Assembly (NCBI GenBank): GCA_913057175.1
Contig: CAJXNP010000027.1
Location: forward strand, 1 to 62,344
Direction: 5' to 3'
Origin: an uncultured Cytophagales bacterium
Lineage (GTDB): Bacteria > Bacteroidota > Bacteroidia > Cytophagales > Cyclobacteriaceae
DNA length: 62,344 nt
Part shown: positions 26,131 through 35,511 of the stretch, piece by piece
Layout of the letters: each line of letters starts with the position of its first letter
Position numbering within the stretch: the stretch's first letter is position 1
The notes under the pieces: generated by a model
What the model was told of the DNA's origin: nothing
Seen by the model: the letters and a program-made list of their open reading frames with translations, nothing else
Database searches by the model: none
Translations under genes and position numbers: made by a program

Positions 26131-28827
26131 TTACTTCTTAATGATCTTCCTAACTTCCGTTATTTCACCTTGAGTCAAATGTAAAAAATATACCCCATCA
26201 GGTAAGTCCACTAACTCAACTGGGTGTGAGAATTTTTCATTTGATTTCTCGAATTCATATTCTGTAAGCTGTTTTCCGAAGGAATCCATTACTTTGATTT
26301 TTACCAACCCCGTTTGATGATTTTCAAATTCAACATTTAATACATCTGAAGTCGGGTTGGGATAGAGTGTAAACTGAGAAAGCATTGATTCTTCCAGACC
26401 TGTGATTGGGACTACATCAATTGTTATTTGGGCGCTTTCATCTGAGTAGTCATACCCATCATACGCATTCCATGTAACCTGATCCGTACCTGTAAAATCC
26501 TCTGATGGATGATAAACCAGATTATTGAGGTCCATCGCAGCTATTTCAATCCCGGCTGTGATTAATTCTGAGTTTAAATAAAGGCTTCCATGTGCGGGTA
26601 CCTCCTCGATCATGATCTTTGTCAAATCATCGTCATCCTCATCTTCGTATGAAGCTAAAAAATGGTCAGAGGCAATGATAATTTCCTCGTTTTCCATCCC
26701 TTCTACTGAAAAATCCGCTAATAGTGGTGGATTGTTTTCGGTATAAGTAAATACCGGACTTTCCGATTCCGAATTACTTAACCCGGAGATGTTACTAAAT
26801 GAATCCGCTGCAACCCGATATGAATCTCCATCAACGGGTTCGGTGATCCTGATCGTTATGGTTTTCTTAGATTCATCAATTTCAGCTGTAAAATTAACTT
26901 CTTCTCCATCCTGATTGATAACAGAAATCAAATAGGATAACATGTCATTGTCAAGATCGCTTCCATCGCCATTTTTAAGATGTTGATCCGAATGCAGAAT
27001 GATCGGTTCATCTTTCCTGAGTGTTAAATCTTCCTTTTCTGAGGAGAAAACCAATACCGGTGGAACATGTTCATGTAACGCTTTTTTCCACAAACCGTGT
27101 CCATTTTGTCGCAAACCAACTAAAATGGAATCTTCTGTAAAATTAATTGCTGATACAATAGCATCTGGCAACTGTGAGTTCGAGATATTTTCCCAGGTAT
27201 TTCCAAGATCTTCTGATACCAAGACTTCTCCATACCATCCGCCTGCAAATAAATAGTTGTGATAGCTTGCGATAGAAAAGATACTTTTATTTATAGAGTA
27301 ACTCCAGTTAATTCCAAAATCGGATGTTTTTTGTAAACCACCAGTTTGGGTAGCGACAAATAAGACGGAATCAATCAGAACCATGCTTTCCGTACTTCTA
27401 TTGCTGATATTATTGCTGATATCCTTCCAATTATCACCATCATCGTCCGACATAAATAACCCGTCCCAGGTACCAACAAACGTCAAACTATCGTAAGTAT
27501 AAATAGATCTAATACCTGAATTTATGCCTTCACTTTTAGAAACCCATGTCAGTCCTTTATCATTGGACCGATAAATCCCATGACCATTTACTGCCGCAAA
27601 AAGGTACTTCTCATTTGTAGCGAGTGCATCAATATTTTTGTTGGGTAAACCTTCATTAGATTTCTCCCAGTTTGAGTCTGATAGTTTTCTCTTTTGAACT
27701 CCCGTCCCTCCATCTCCCGTAAAAATAAAATCGTCCAGAGCAGCTAACGACCGAACAGAAGTTCCCGAATATCCACTTATGTTTTTTTCCTGCTTCCAAT
27801 CATTCCTATCGACATGACTCGATTTAATAAAATTATAGGATGTTCCTACATATATTGAATCATTGTAAACTTCAATGTCTTGTATTTCATTTAAATAAAT
27901 TCCATTATTTTCATTATGCCAAGTATTATAAAAATCATGCGAATTACGCATAATACCCCCACCCCAAAGTCCCAGGAAAATATAACTCTCATTTACATAT
28001 ATACTTTCGATGTTATACCTTGGATCAATAGGTACACTAGGTATCCAGGTATTTCCTTCATCATTACTTTTGTAAATTGTACTACTATTACACAAATATA
28101 TCGTTGAACCATAAACATACATTGGATCAGTTTGATAGATTGATGGATCGGAGGCGGTGATATTGGACCAGGTGTCACCATTGTTATCCGACCTAAAAAC
28201 TTCTTCTACTAAATTTAAGTAAATGCTATTTTCACTATGATATATCTCATCTATATAGTACTCAGATTCGATTTGGGTTTTATCCCAGGAAACTCCTTCA
28301 TTAGTTGATTTAAAAAGAATACCATTTGGGCCACCTGCAAACAAAATATTGTCTTTCTTAGTCAATGAATAAACCCCCTGAGAAGTTTCTTCATTGTTAA
28401 TTTCAAACCAAGTCAACCCATTATTCTCAGATTTAAAAATCCCCATGCTTGAGGAAACTAAATAAAGATTATTTCCATCTGAAAATAATTGTCGGATAAA
28501 AGTATCTGGGCCCGAGAGTTCAGACCATATCTCTCCATCAGTTGAAAAATAAATAGAACCATAATTTGCACAAAATAGCGTATCTTTATGAGTTGCTATT
28601 TTGGACAATGGCATGTGATCAGCGATTTCTAATTTTATCCAGGATTCACCATTATCAGAAGAACGAAGCAGACCTTCGGAAAAAGTAGCAGCGTATAGGT
28701 CGCCTTTGAATTCTAAAATATCACCAATTATATCTCCTCCTCTGAAATTTTTATCCTGAACCCATTGGCCAAAGGAAGATTGAACATGAACTAAAAGCAG
28801 AATAACGATAAGTGAAAAAAATCTCAT
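26131..28827 (-). CDS. Large secreted BNR-repeat protein with T9SS type A sorting domain
   Basis: 898 residues. After a signal peptide, about 570 residues are made of BNR/sortilin-type propeller units with the Asp-box pattern S-x-D-x-G-x-x-W (SSDNGESWIKL, STDGEIWSEL, SENNGLTWFEI, SNDEGNTWIPS, SDDDGDNWKDI and others), enough for two propellers. Then come an SbsA-like Ig domain (around 590-690), a cadherin-like or tandem-repeat domain with the acidic run SYEDEDDDDL and HGSLYLNSE and, at about 812-898, a type A sorting domain (LYPNPTSDVLNVEF to TEVRKIIKK). It would be exported by the type IX system. Its binding partner is unknown. Confidence 0.88.
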   Translation of the reverse strand: MRFFSLIVILLLVHVQSSFGQWVQDKNFRGGDIIGDILEFKGDLYAATFSEGLLRSSDNGESWIKLEIADHMPLSKIATHKDTLFCANYGSIYFSTDGEIWSELSGPDTFIRQLFSDGNNLYLVSSSMGIFKSENNGLTWFEINNEETSQGVYSLTKKDNILFAGGPNGILFKSTNEGVSWDKTQIESEYYIDEIYHSENSIYLNLVEEVFRSDNNGDTWSNITASDPSIYQTDPMYVYGSTIYLCNSSTIYKSNDEGNTWIPSVPIDPRYNIESIYVNESYIFLGLWGGGIMRNSHDFYNTWHNENNGIYLNEIQDIEVYNDSIYVGTSYNFIKSSHVDRNDWKQEKNISGYSGTSVRSLAALDDFIFTGDGGTGVQKRKLSDSNWEKSNEGLPNKNIDALATNEKYLFAAVNGHGIYRSNDKGLTWVSKSEGINSGIRSIYTYDSLTFVGTWDGLFMSDDDGDNWKDISNNISNRSTESMVLIDSVLFVATQTGGLQKTSDFGINWSYSINKSIFSIASYHNYLFAGGWYGEVLVSEDLGNTWENISNSQLPDAIVSAINFTEDSILVGLRQNGHGLWKKALHEHVPPVLVFSSEKEDLTLRKDEPIILHSDQHLKNGDGSDLDNDMLSYLISVINQDGEEVNFTAEIDESKKTITIRITEPVDGDSYRVAADSFSNISGLSNSESESPVFTYTENNPPLLADFSVEGMENEEIIIASDHFLASYEDEDDDDLTKIMIEEVPAHGSLYLNSELITAGIEIAAMDLNNLVYHPSEDFTGTDQVTWNAYDGYDYSDESAQITIDVVPITGLEESMLSQFTLYPNPTSDVLNVEFENHQTGLVKIKVMDSFGKQLTEYEFEKSNEKFSHPVELVDLPDGVYFLHLTQGEITEVRKIIKK

Positions 28828-29124
28828 GATTAAAAAATTTAAATGCTAATAAAAAATTAGTTATAAACAGGTTACAATTAGTGATTTTCTGACCTAATTC
28901 TAAAGCATTATTTCAATTAATTTTTTATTCTCATCCGAAAATCAATGATAGGATTAGCCTCTTCACTTCTTTATTATTTATTGAAACTCGTTCATTGGCT
29001 ACATATGTCCCATCCCCTCACCACACAAATCTCCCACTCCGCCCTTTAAAAATCCGCTCTCATCAGAAATAAAGTTTAATATCACATTATTCTTGATTAA
29101 ATTCATGGGGATTTACTCAGAACG

Positions 29125-30363
29125 ATGATGAAGGGTTTATTGGTCAATATCTTTCTTTTGTGTATACTGGTTTTCTGGACTCCTTTTGCTATGGCCCAAA
29201 ATGACGAGGGCTTTATCTACGGCAAAGTCACCACCAAAACGGATAATCACTACGTAGGGCAGATTCGCTGGGCGGACGAAGAGGCATTCTGGCACGACAT
29301 CTTCAACGGGATTAAATCAACCTCCAATGACAAGATTGAAATCAAAATTGAAATCGAAGATAATACGGAGCCTACTCCTGAAGAAATACATAAATGGAAG
29401 CTGATGGAGATCTGGGACGATCACTACAGCGGAATGGTCCATCAGTTTACCTGCCGATACGGAGATATCAAATCCATCACCCCCATTGGAAGCAGCTATG
29501 TAAACATCACATTTAAAAATGATTTCAGGGTGAAAGTTCAGGGTGGCACCAATGACGTGGGCACAGATATCCATATTATGGACTATGAGATGGGGCTCAT
29601 TAAAATCTCCTGGGATAATATTAAGCAAATCGATTTCTTTGATTCACCTGCTTTTATCAAAAATAAGTTTGGAGTTCCGCTTTACGGAACGGTTCGGACA
29701 AATTCGGGTAGCTGGACCGGGCTGGTCCAATGGGACAATGATGAGCGCCTGGATGTCGACATCCTTCATGGCAATTATGAAGGAAACCGGATACAGGTTC
29801 CTTTTGCCAAGATCAAATGCATAAGGAGGATAGATTGCAAAAGCGAGATTACCAAGCTGAATGATCAAAAAGCGATTTTGGATGGCTCAAATGATGTGGA
29901 CTGCCGAAACCAGGGAATCAACGTCTGCATCAACGATGTCGGCCGGATCAGCATACCCTGGGAGGAATTCATCCAGGTCTGTTTCGATCATACCAACCGG
30001 TACAGTGGCCAGCCTTACCGATCATACGAATCACCAAAAAGGCTGACAGGCAGAGTCAAAACCCTGGACAGCAAGACATGGAGAGGTCAGATCGTTTTTG
30101 ACAAAGATGAAACCTGGGACCTGGAGCACCTGGAAGGCATGATGGAAAACATTAAATACATTATCCCGTTCCGCTATATTTCCGTGATCAGCCCACGCAA
30201 CAGGACTTACACGAACGTCACCCTGAAAAACGGCCGGCAATTGACATTGGGTATATTGCAGGATGTGAGCGAGAAAAACGAAGGTATTGTGGTGATCAAT
30301 GAAAGATTGGACCATCCTGTTACGATTGAATGGGCGAATGTGGATGAAATTATTCTCGACTAA
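29125..30363 (+). CDS. Secreted triple-repeat beta protein linked to a LytS kinase
   Basis: 412 residues with a signal peptide ending AMAQ. Three copies of a ~110-residue beta-rich unit are visible, starting GKVTTKTDNHYVGQIRW (about 33), GTVRTNSGSWTGLVQWDNDE (about 190) and GRVKTLDSKTWRGQIVFDKDE (about 310). Each contains an IPF..I..I-type strand and ends with a V.I.W strand. I know no name for the unit. It ends 6 bases before the LytS-type kinase gene, so cotranscription is nearly certain, and an extracytoplasmic sensing role is possible. Confidence 0.78.
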   Translation: MMKGLLVNIFLLCILVFWTPFAMAQNDEGFIYGKVTTKTDNHYVGQIRWADEEAFWHDIFNGIKSTSNDKIEIKIEIEDNTEPTPEEIHKWKLMEIWDDHYSGMVHQFTCRYGDIKSITPIGSSYVNITFKNDFRVKVQGGTNDVGTDIHIMDYEMGLIKISWDNIKQIDFFDSPAFIKNKFGVPLYGTVRTNSGSWTGLVQWDNDERLDVDILHGNYEGNRIQVPFAKIKCIRRIDCKSEITKLNDQKAILDGSNDVDCRNQGINVCINDVGRISIPWEEFIQVCFDHTNRYSGQPYRSYESPKRLTGRVKTLDSKTWRGQIVFDKDETWDLEHLEGMMENIKYIIPFRYISVISPRNRTYTNVTLKNGRQLTLGILQDVSEKNEGIVVINERLDHPVTIEWANVDEIILD

Positions 30364-30369
30364 CGGCCT

Positions 30370-31389
30370 ATGTATTTAAAGAAGGAGCATACTAACATCT
30401 ACCTGGTCATTCTCTTATTCATTATTGTTGCCATTCTTTTCTACCTGATCCAATCCGATTTTCACGCATATGCCATCACCGTTTTCTGGACTTTGCTGTT
30501 GATCATTCTCATTCCCCTCGGGAACCGCCTGATTTCCAGGTTCCTGAATAAAAAGCTTCCCTGGGACAAATATCTGTCCGTCCGGTTTTTTGTCCAACTG
30601 ATAAGTGTTCTTATATATTCACTTGCATGCTTTAACGTCAGCTACTTTATTTTCAAGATCATTTTTACGAATGACCCACCCTCCCCCAACCAGGTCGCCA
30701 TGGTCAATATTTACGGGTCGTTGATCGTCTTGCCCATATTCAGCATTTATTATGTGATCCATTTTATCAATGAATGGAAGAAGATCCATTTGAAATCGGA
30801 AAAACTGGAAAAGGAAAGTGTGCGTACCCAGCTGGAAAACCTGAAAAATCACCTCGACCCACATTTTTTATTTAACAACCTGAATATTTTATCATCACTC
30901 ATAGAGGTGGACAAGGAAGGCTCTAAAGAGTACCTGACAAAGTTTGCCGAGGTGTACCGCTTCATGCTGCAAACGAAAACTTCGGAATTGATCACCCTCC
31001 GTATGGAGATGGAATTTATCGATGCATATTTTCAATTGATTGCGACACGGTTCCGTGACGCACTTTATATGAAAAAAAATATTTCAGAAAAGAAGCTGGA
31101 CTGGCAGCTCCCTCCCCTGACGATTCAGCTTTTGATTGAGAATGCTATTAAGCATAATTCATTTACGAAAACAGATCCGCTGATCATCGAGATCAATGAA
31201 TTGGAACGGGATTGCCTACAGGTAAGAAACAACCTGAAAAGACTGTTGATGCCCTCCCACTCCAGTAAAAGTGGATTGAAAAACATCAGCGACCGCTATC
31301 AGTATTTTACAGATCAACATGTAAAAGTCATTGACAGCGGAAAGTATTTTGAGGTAATTGTACCATTGATTGAAATTGAGGAGGCGTGA
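30370..31389 (+). CDS. LytS/YehU-type sensor histidine kinase
   Basis: 339 residues. Four transmembrane helices (about 8-27, 34-52, 72-98 and 108-133) and a short coiled coil precede a His_kinase domain with the phosphorylated His165 in HLDPHFLFNNLN, and an ATP-binding part with LLIENAIKHNSF. This group partners with LytTR response regulators. There is no extracellular sensor domain of its own, so the secreted repeat protein encoded just upstream may provide input; this is inference. The regulator gene lies 466 bases downstream. Confidence 0.9.
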   Translation: MYLKKEHTNIYLVILLFIIVAILFYLIQSDFHAYAITVFWTLLLIILIPLGNRLISRFLNKKLPWDKYLSVRFFVQLISVLIYSLACFNVSYFIFKIIFTNDPPSPNQVAMVNIYGSLIVLPIFSIYYVIHFINEWKKIHLKSEKLEKESVRTQLENLKNHLDPHFLFNNLNILSSLIEVDKEGSKEYLTKFAEVYRFMLQTKTSELITLRMEMEFIDAYFQLIATRFRDALYMKKNISEKKLDWQLPPLTIQLLIENAIKHNSFTKTDPLIIEINELERDCLQVRNNLKRLLMPSHSSKSGLKNISDRYQYFTDQHVKVIDSGKYFEVIVPLIEIEEA

Positions 31390-31497
31390 TGCTACAAATT
31401 GGCTCTTTACGAATTTGAGTTGTGAAGACAAACGGATAAATATTTGAACAGGAAAAGAAGGAAGTTTCTCAAATATCAATCACGCATTCATCGCGCC

Positions 31498-31738
31498 GAA
31501 CTACCCTCCCGGGAGGGGCAGGGGTGCGTCCTAAACAATGAAAAGAAAAATAATCCCAAATAACCAGCGATTAAAAGAGTTAACAAGAAGGTTGAAGAAA
31601 AACATGAACTTGTCATAAATAGTTTTGTGGTAGGAATTAAAAGGAAAATAGACTTTGAGTTGAATACAATATTGACATGAATAATTAAGAACAAACAAAT
31701 GGACCCACCCCCAACCCCTCCCAGGAGGGGAGTTTTGG
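31498..31738. repeat. Inverted pair of GC-rich repeats between kinase and regulator genes
   Basis: ACTACCCTCCCGGGAGGGG with AGGGGTGCGTCC (31500-31531) recurs in reverse complement at 31701-31734 (GGACCCACCCCCAACCCCTCC then CAGGAGGGGAGT). Each arm contains its own small palindrome (CCTCCCGGGAGG; CCTCCCAGGAGG-like). About 170 AT-rich bases separate the arms. The layout resembles a REP pair or a very small inverted-repeat element. The rest of the 31390-31855 interval shows nothing. Confidence 0.7.
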
Positions 31739-31855
31739 CTTTGGAAGAGGTAGTGGGAAAAAGAATCCAAGCATTGAATAACAAATGCGAAAAATATGAG
31801 AAGAAAATTTAATTATCCACATTACTATATATAGAATCTAAAAATAAATCAAGGA

Positions 31856-32611
31856 ATGAAAGTACTGGTTATAGAAGACGAATTCCTGGCGCAGGAACAA
31901 ATCATCAACTACGCGAAGCAGATCGATCCCTCGATTGAAATCGTTGGACAAATAGAAGATGTGGCAACCGGAAAGAACTGGTTTTTAAATCATGAAATGC
32001 CCGACCTGATCATAAGCGATATCAAGCTGACAGATGGCCTGAGCTTTGATATCTTTCAGGAATTTAAACCAGATTGCCCCGTCATCTTTACAACAGCATA
32101 CGATCAATACGCTATCAAAGCTTTTGAATTGAATAGTATTGGCTACCTTCTCAAACCGATAGATAAGACTAAATTGAAAACATGCATGGAAAAGGTCCGG
32201 ACATCTTCCAAACCCCTTCATCAGGATGATTTGACCAGACTCGCCAATATGATCTTAAATCATCAACCGGAATACAAATCTCGTTTTCTCGTCAAAATCG
32301 GCCAGAAGATCAAAGCCATCTCGGTGGAAAGAATCGCCTATTTCTTTTCACATGATAAGCTGAGCTACCTGATCACCCGTACCAATGAAAAATTCCCCCT
32401 GGACCAGTCACTGGAAGAACTGCAAAACCTTCTGAATCCCAATGATTTCTTCCGCATCAACCGGAAATACGTAGTTCATTTTGAGGGAATTAAAGAGGTT
32501 CATCCCTATTTCAAAGGGCGTTTGAAGGTTGATTTGACACCGCCTGTTGAAGAAGACATTGTCGTTTCATCGGAGAAAACACCATCGTTTAAGTCGTGGC
32601 TGGATAAGTGA
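31856..32611 (+). CDS. LytTR-family response regulator
   Basis: 251 residues. The receiver domain has E7-D8-E9, the phosphorylation site Asp55 in ISDIKLTD, Thr near FTTAYDQYA and Lys in LLKPIDK. The C-terminal LytTR DNA-binding domain (about 150-251) begins FLVKIGQKIKAISVERI and ends with the RINRKYVVHFEGI and FKGRLKVDL segments. It is the expected partner of the LytS-type kinase; the intervening inverted repeats may have come later or may separate two transcripts. Confidence 0.92.
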   Translation: MKVLVIEDEFLAQEQIINYAKQIDPSIEIVGQIEDVATGKNWFLNHEMPDLIISDIKLTDGLSFDIFQEFKPDCPVIFTTAYDQYAIKAFELNSIGYLLKPIDKTKLKTCMEKVRTSSKPLHQDDLTRLANMILNHQPEYKSRFLVKIGQKIKAISVERIAYFFSHDKLSYLITRTNEKFPLDQSLEELQNLLNPNDFFRINRKYVVHFEGIKEVHPYFKGRLKVDLTPPVEEDIVVSSEKTPSFKSWLDK

Positions 32612-33100
32612 GTTATTGGGTTAATTGGTTAATTAAGTTAATTGGGATATTGAGTTAAATGGGTTGATTGTTTTGGTTGCTGGTTACTGGTTGCTTGTTG
32701 CTGGCACTTCCAACTTCGGTCTTCCGACCTCTTAGTTGAGTTAATTGGTTATTGGGTTAATTGAGTTACTGAATCCTGGTTACTGGTTGCTGGTTGCTGG
32801 TACTTCCAACTTCGGTCTTCCGACTTCCGACCTCTTAGTTGAGTTAATTGGTTGATTGGGTTAATTGAGTTACTGAATTCTGGTTACTGGTTGCTTGTTG
32901 CTGGTACTTCCAACTTCGGTCTTCCGACTTCCGACCTCTTAGTTGAGCTAATTGGTTATTGGGTTATTGAGTTGAGTGGGTATTTGGGTTTCGGGGTGCC
33001 AGTTGCAACAGAAGATGTTGAAGATTTTCACTTTTCAGAAATACCGGTTTTAAGATCACATGATTTTTTTAGAACGGTCGTTTGGTAATGACTGGTGGTC
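32612..33100 (+). repeat. Three-copy ~100-bp tandem repeat with nested short repeats
   Basis: Units start with TGGTTACTGGTTGC at 32681, 32777 and 32881, giving lengths of 96 and 104 bases; the difference is mainly an added CTTCCGA. Each unit includes ACTTCCAACTTCGGTCTTCC, CGACCTCTTAGTTGAG and runs of GTTAATTGG. The left flank (32612-32680) is made of the same GGTTAATTG words. It is non-coding and begins directly after the response regulator gene. Between 33100 and 33340 I see nothing recognisable. Confidence 0.82.
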
Positions 33101-33340
33101 GAGGATTGCCAATTACAGAAAACACCGATAAGTGCATACTAATCATCAACTTTCAAGCATTTGAGATTTGAGTTCTCAGAAACTTTAATCATTCTCTCCT
33201 GTTCTTCAATTATTCCGTCCGGCCAACTTCAGCAAACATATGTACCAACCATTGATAGTTTGAAGACCACTAACTTTGTAGCTTCCTTTTAACCTTTAAT
33301 TTTGAATTCCGTGTTCCTATTTCCTTTCGGCTTGAAATAC

Positions 33341-33372
33341 AAAAAGGACAGAAACCCGTCCTGCCCTTTTTG
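33341..33372 (-). terminator. Intrinsic terminator of the cytochrome c gene
   Basis: On the minus strand AAAAAGGGCAG and CTGTCCTTTTT pair with one mismatch around a GACGGGTTT loop, giving a stem with a built-in T-run. It begins 14 bases past the stop codon at 33386. Confidence 0.75.
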
Positions 33373-33385
33373 ATAAATATTACGG

Positions 33386-33988
33386 TTACATGACTGCGCT
33401 CACAGGTGGCTGTGGGTTGGGTACTACATTTTTAACGGGTGGCACCGTTTTCAAAAATGCAAAAATGGCTGATAGTTCATCATCAGTCATGTATCGGTAA
33501 TTTGGCCAGGGCATAGGAGGCAGAAGCATCCTTCCATTTTCAAGGCCTTTAAATTTACCCTCCCTAATAGCGCGGAAAAAGTTTTCTTCCGTCCAGTTAC
33601 CAATTCCTGTTGGATCCGATGTGAGGTTTGCCGCATAGGAAATACCCCATGGACCAATCCAGGATGTCAAGTGAGGGTTACAAGCGCCATAGCCGTTTTG
33701 TTCGATTACTTTTCGATCAAGGTTGGCTGGCTCCATTGATGCCGGATGACCGGACAAGCGAAGAGAAGGATCGGGCTCAGGGCCATTCTCAGTCATGATC
33801 TTTGGTGAGTGACAATCATCGCACACACCAATGGTTACCAGGTGTTCTCCCCAGGCAACTTTTGATTCATAACCTAAAAGTTCGTACTTCTCCTTTGTGG
33901 GACTTTCAACAACCGTTTCTTTTGGTTGCATCTGACAGCCTGCCACTACCAAAGCGGCAATGCTGAATAACAAAGATGAGGCATGCAT
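33386..33988 (-). CDS. Cytochrome c lipoprotein
   Basis: 200 residues. Lipobox at Cys18 (LVVAGC), then one heme-c site C56-D-D-C59-H60 in TIGVCDDCHSP. A likely axial methionine is in MLLPPMPWPNY near residue 160, and the terminal YMTDDELSAIFAFLKTVPPV helix is typical of class I cytochromes related to those fused to or paired with dehydrogenases. Length is greater than a minimal cytochrome c because of an insert between the heme site and the methionine. Acts in periplasmic electron transfer; no dehydrogenase gene is adjacent. Confidence 0.85.
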   Translation of the reverse strand: MHASSLLFSIAALVVAGCQMQPKETVVESPTKEKYELLGYESKVAWGEHLVTIGVCDDCHSPKIMTENGPEPDPSLRLSGHPASMEPANLDRKVIEQNGYGACNPHLTSWIGPWGISYAANLTSDPTGIGNWTEENFFRAIREGKFKGLENGRMLLPPMPWPNYRYMTDDELSAIFAFLKTVPPVKNVVPNPQPPVSAVM

Positions 33989-34061
33989 ACATCTTAAGCT
34001 TAAGAATTGACAAATGTATGCAGAAAATCAGTTTGCTAAATTATCCTGTCTACAAATATTT

Positions 34062-34148
34062 TTACAAAAATTCCATTAAAATAAAAATGGTAAGAAAGAA
34101 CAGGGCATAGTATACCAATGGGTGATATAAAAGGGATTTAAATTTCAT
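34062..34148 (-). CDS. Possible 28-residue membrane peptide
   Basis: A short frame reading MKFKSLLYHPLVYYALF with a continuing hydrophobic helix (FLTIFILMEFL). It begins 36 bases after the stop of the coiled-coil gene on the same strand and could be the last gene of that transcript. Basic N-terminus then one helix is the pattern of many small membrane proteins. Evidence is only the frame and composition. Confidence 0.3.
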   Translation of the reverse strand: MKFKSLLYHPLVYYALFFLTIFILMEFL

Positions 34149-34183
34149 GATTTTGAGTAAAGTTGATGAATTAGCTAAAAGTC

Positions 34184-34675
34184 TTAAGCTGGTATTTTTT
34201 CAGACAACCTATTGATTTTTTTGCTTCTTTGAGAAATTTTCTTTTCAATCTTTTCTCTGTTCTTTGCCTCCCTTTGTATTTCTTTGACAGTTTTCTTAAG
34301 CCTTGATTTTAGCTGCTTTTTGGTTTTTTTATTGCCCTTGTTTCTTATCAAACCAACAATATTGATTTCTGTCTCCTGAGCGGAAAGCTCAAGGTCTTTG
34401 ATATGATTTTCTTTTTCTTTAAGCTCTTCTTGTTTGCTGTTCAATTTTAACTTTAGTTTTTCCAGCTTCAGGCTTTTTTTATCAATTGGTTTTGATATCG
34501 TTTCTTTCACCTGGTTTCTATTGGTAACATTCGAAGTCTTTTTAGCAGGTTGTTGAGAAGAAGATGTTTTTCCAAGTTGCCTGCGATTTTTCGGTGCATT
34601 GACATTTCTGGTTTGTGAAGCCTTGGCGTCAGTGCTTTGAGCTGTTGTTTTTGTTGTATTTTCTGATTTTTCCAT
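34184..34675 (-). CDS. Basic coiled-coil protein of unknown function
   Basis: 163 residues, highly charged and rich in Lys, Gln, Ser and Thr. The first 65 residues are low-complexity and probably disordered; from about 68 to the end two helical coiled-coil segments run (KSLKLEKLKLKLNSKQEELK and LKSRLKKTVKEIQREAK). No signal peptide or membrane helix. It could bind nucleic acid or another protein; nothing more specific can be said. Confidence 0.6.
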   Translation of the reverse strand: MEKSENTTKTTAQSTDAKASQTRNVNAPKNRRQLGKTSSSQQPAKKTSNVTNRNQVKETISKPIDKKSLKLEKLKLKLNSKQEELKEKENHIKDLELSAQETEINIVGLIRNKGNKKTKKQLKSRLKKTVKEIQREAKNREKIEKKISQRSKKINRLSEKIPA

Positions 34676-34828
34676 TGACCTATCTGTGTTAAAAAATTAT
34701 TACCCAAAGTTACATTAACTTAACATTAAGTATGTTATCTAATTATTACCATTAAGTTAACAACTCTCAAGTTTATCTGACTGGCTTAGGTCAATTTGTA
34801 GAAGGTTTAGCATTGCATTGATAACGCT

Positions 34829-35239
34829 CTAATATTCCAAAACCCGTGGCAGTGTTTTAGCCTGATCAATCCATTGGTTGACTTCATTTACACCAGGCAC
34901 GTGGCGAGTCATCTTTTTCACCTCATTAACTTCCTGTAATCTGGCCGTCAAATTTTCGACATTTCTTTGTGCTAATTCCAAAACTGTATGAACTCCTGCC
35001 GCTTCTAGCAGACTGGAATATTCCGAACCAATCCCGTTAATTCGAAACAGGTCTACCATGTTAGCAAATTTAAGAATTTCATGTTCGGATAACCCTGCCT
35101 TCTCGGCAAGGTCTTTTCTGCTTTTGGGAGTTTTGGAGTGGAGAAGCAAAGCATCGGTAGTGTTAATACCTACATTTTTCAGCTTTTCACTTCTTACTGG
35201 CCCGATTCCCTCGACCTCTTCAACTTTGTAATTCGCCAT
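34829..35239 (-). CDS. DUF4332-like helix-hairpin-helix protein
   Basis: 136 residues. Two helix-hairpin-helix type units are visible: VEEVEGIGPVRSEKLKNVGI near the start and LFRINGIGSEYSSLLEAAGV in the middle, separated by helices; this is the DUF4332 pattern. Such units often bind DNA non-specifically or pack as small helical proteins, but DUF4332 has no settled function. The frame is open to an ATG at 35281, but the ATG at 35239 starts at the domain (MANYKVEEVEGIG) and is preferred. Confidence 0.78.
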   Translation of the reverse strand: MANYKVEEVEGIGPVRSEKLKNVGINTTDALLLHSKTPKSRKDLAEKAGLSEHEILKFANMVDLFRINGIGSEYSSLLEAAGVHTVLELAQRNVENLTARLQEVNEVKKMTRHVPGVNEVNQWIDQAKTLPRVLEY

Positions 35240-35511
35240 GGTTTTATTTGTTTGGTTTATTGACTCAATCAAGTTAATCATTTAAGATAATTTGTATTTC
35301 CTTTTTATAAGCATTTCAAGGATTATGAATCTGTAATTTTAGTTTTAATCATTCTCAACAGTTGCCTGGTAAATGGTTCGTATTCGAAGTACTCCAATCG
35401 ATCCGGACTTAGTAATCGAAATATTTGATTAGAAAACAACCAAACCCCTTTAATTAAAAAGTAGCTATCCGATTGAATTTTTCTTAATATTAAATAATAC
35501 ACTGGTGAAAA

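Noticed and set aside
31488-31784. Hydrophobic minus-strand frames across the inverted repeat pair
   Set aside because: The hydrophobic composition comes from AT-rich spacer DNA and the frames begin in the repeat; no domain or promoter.
32612-33000. CRISPR array or gene
   Set aside because: Repeat units vary in length by internal words and have no unique spacers; the 78-codon frame across it is low-complexity.
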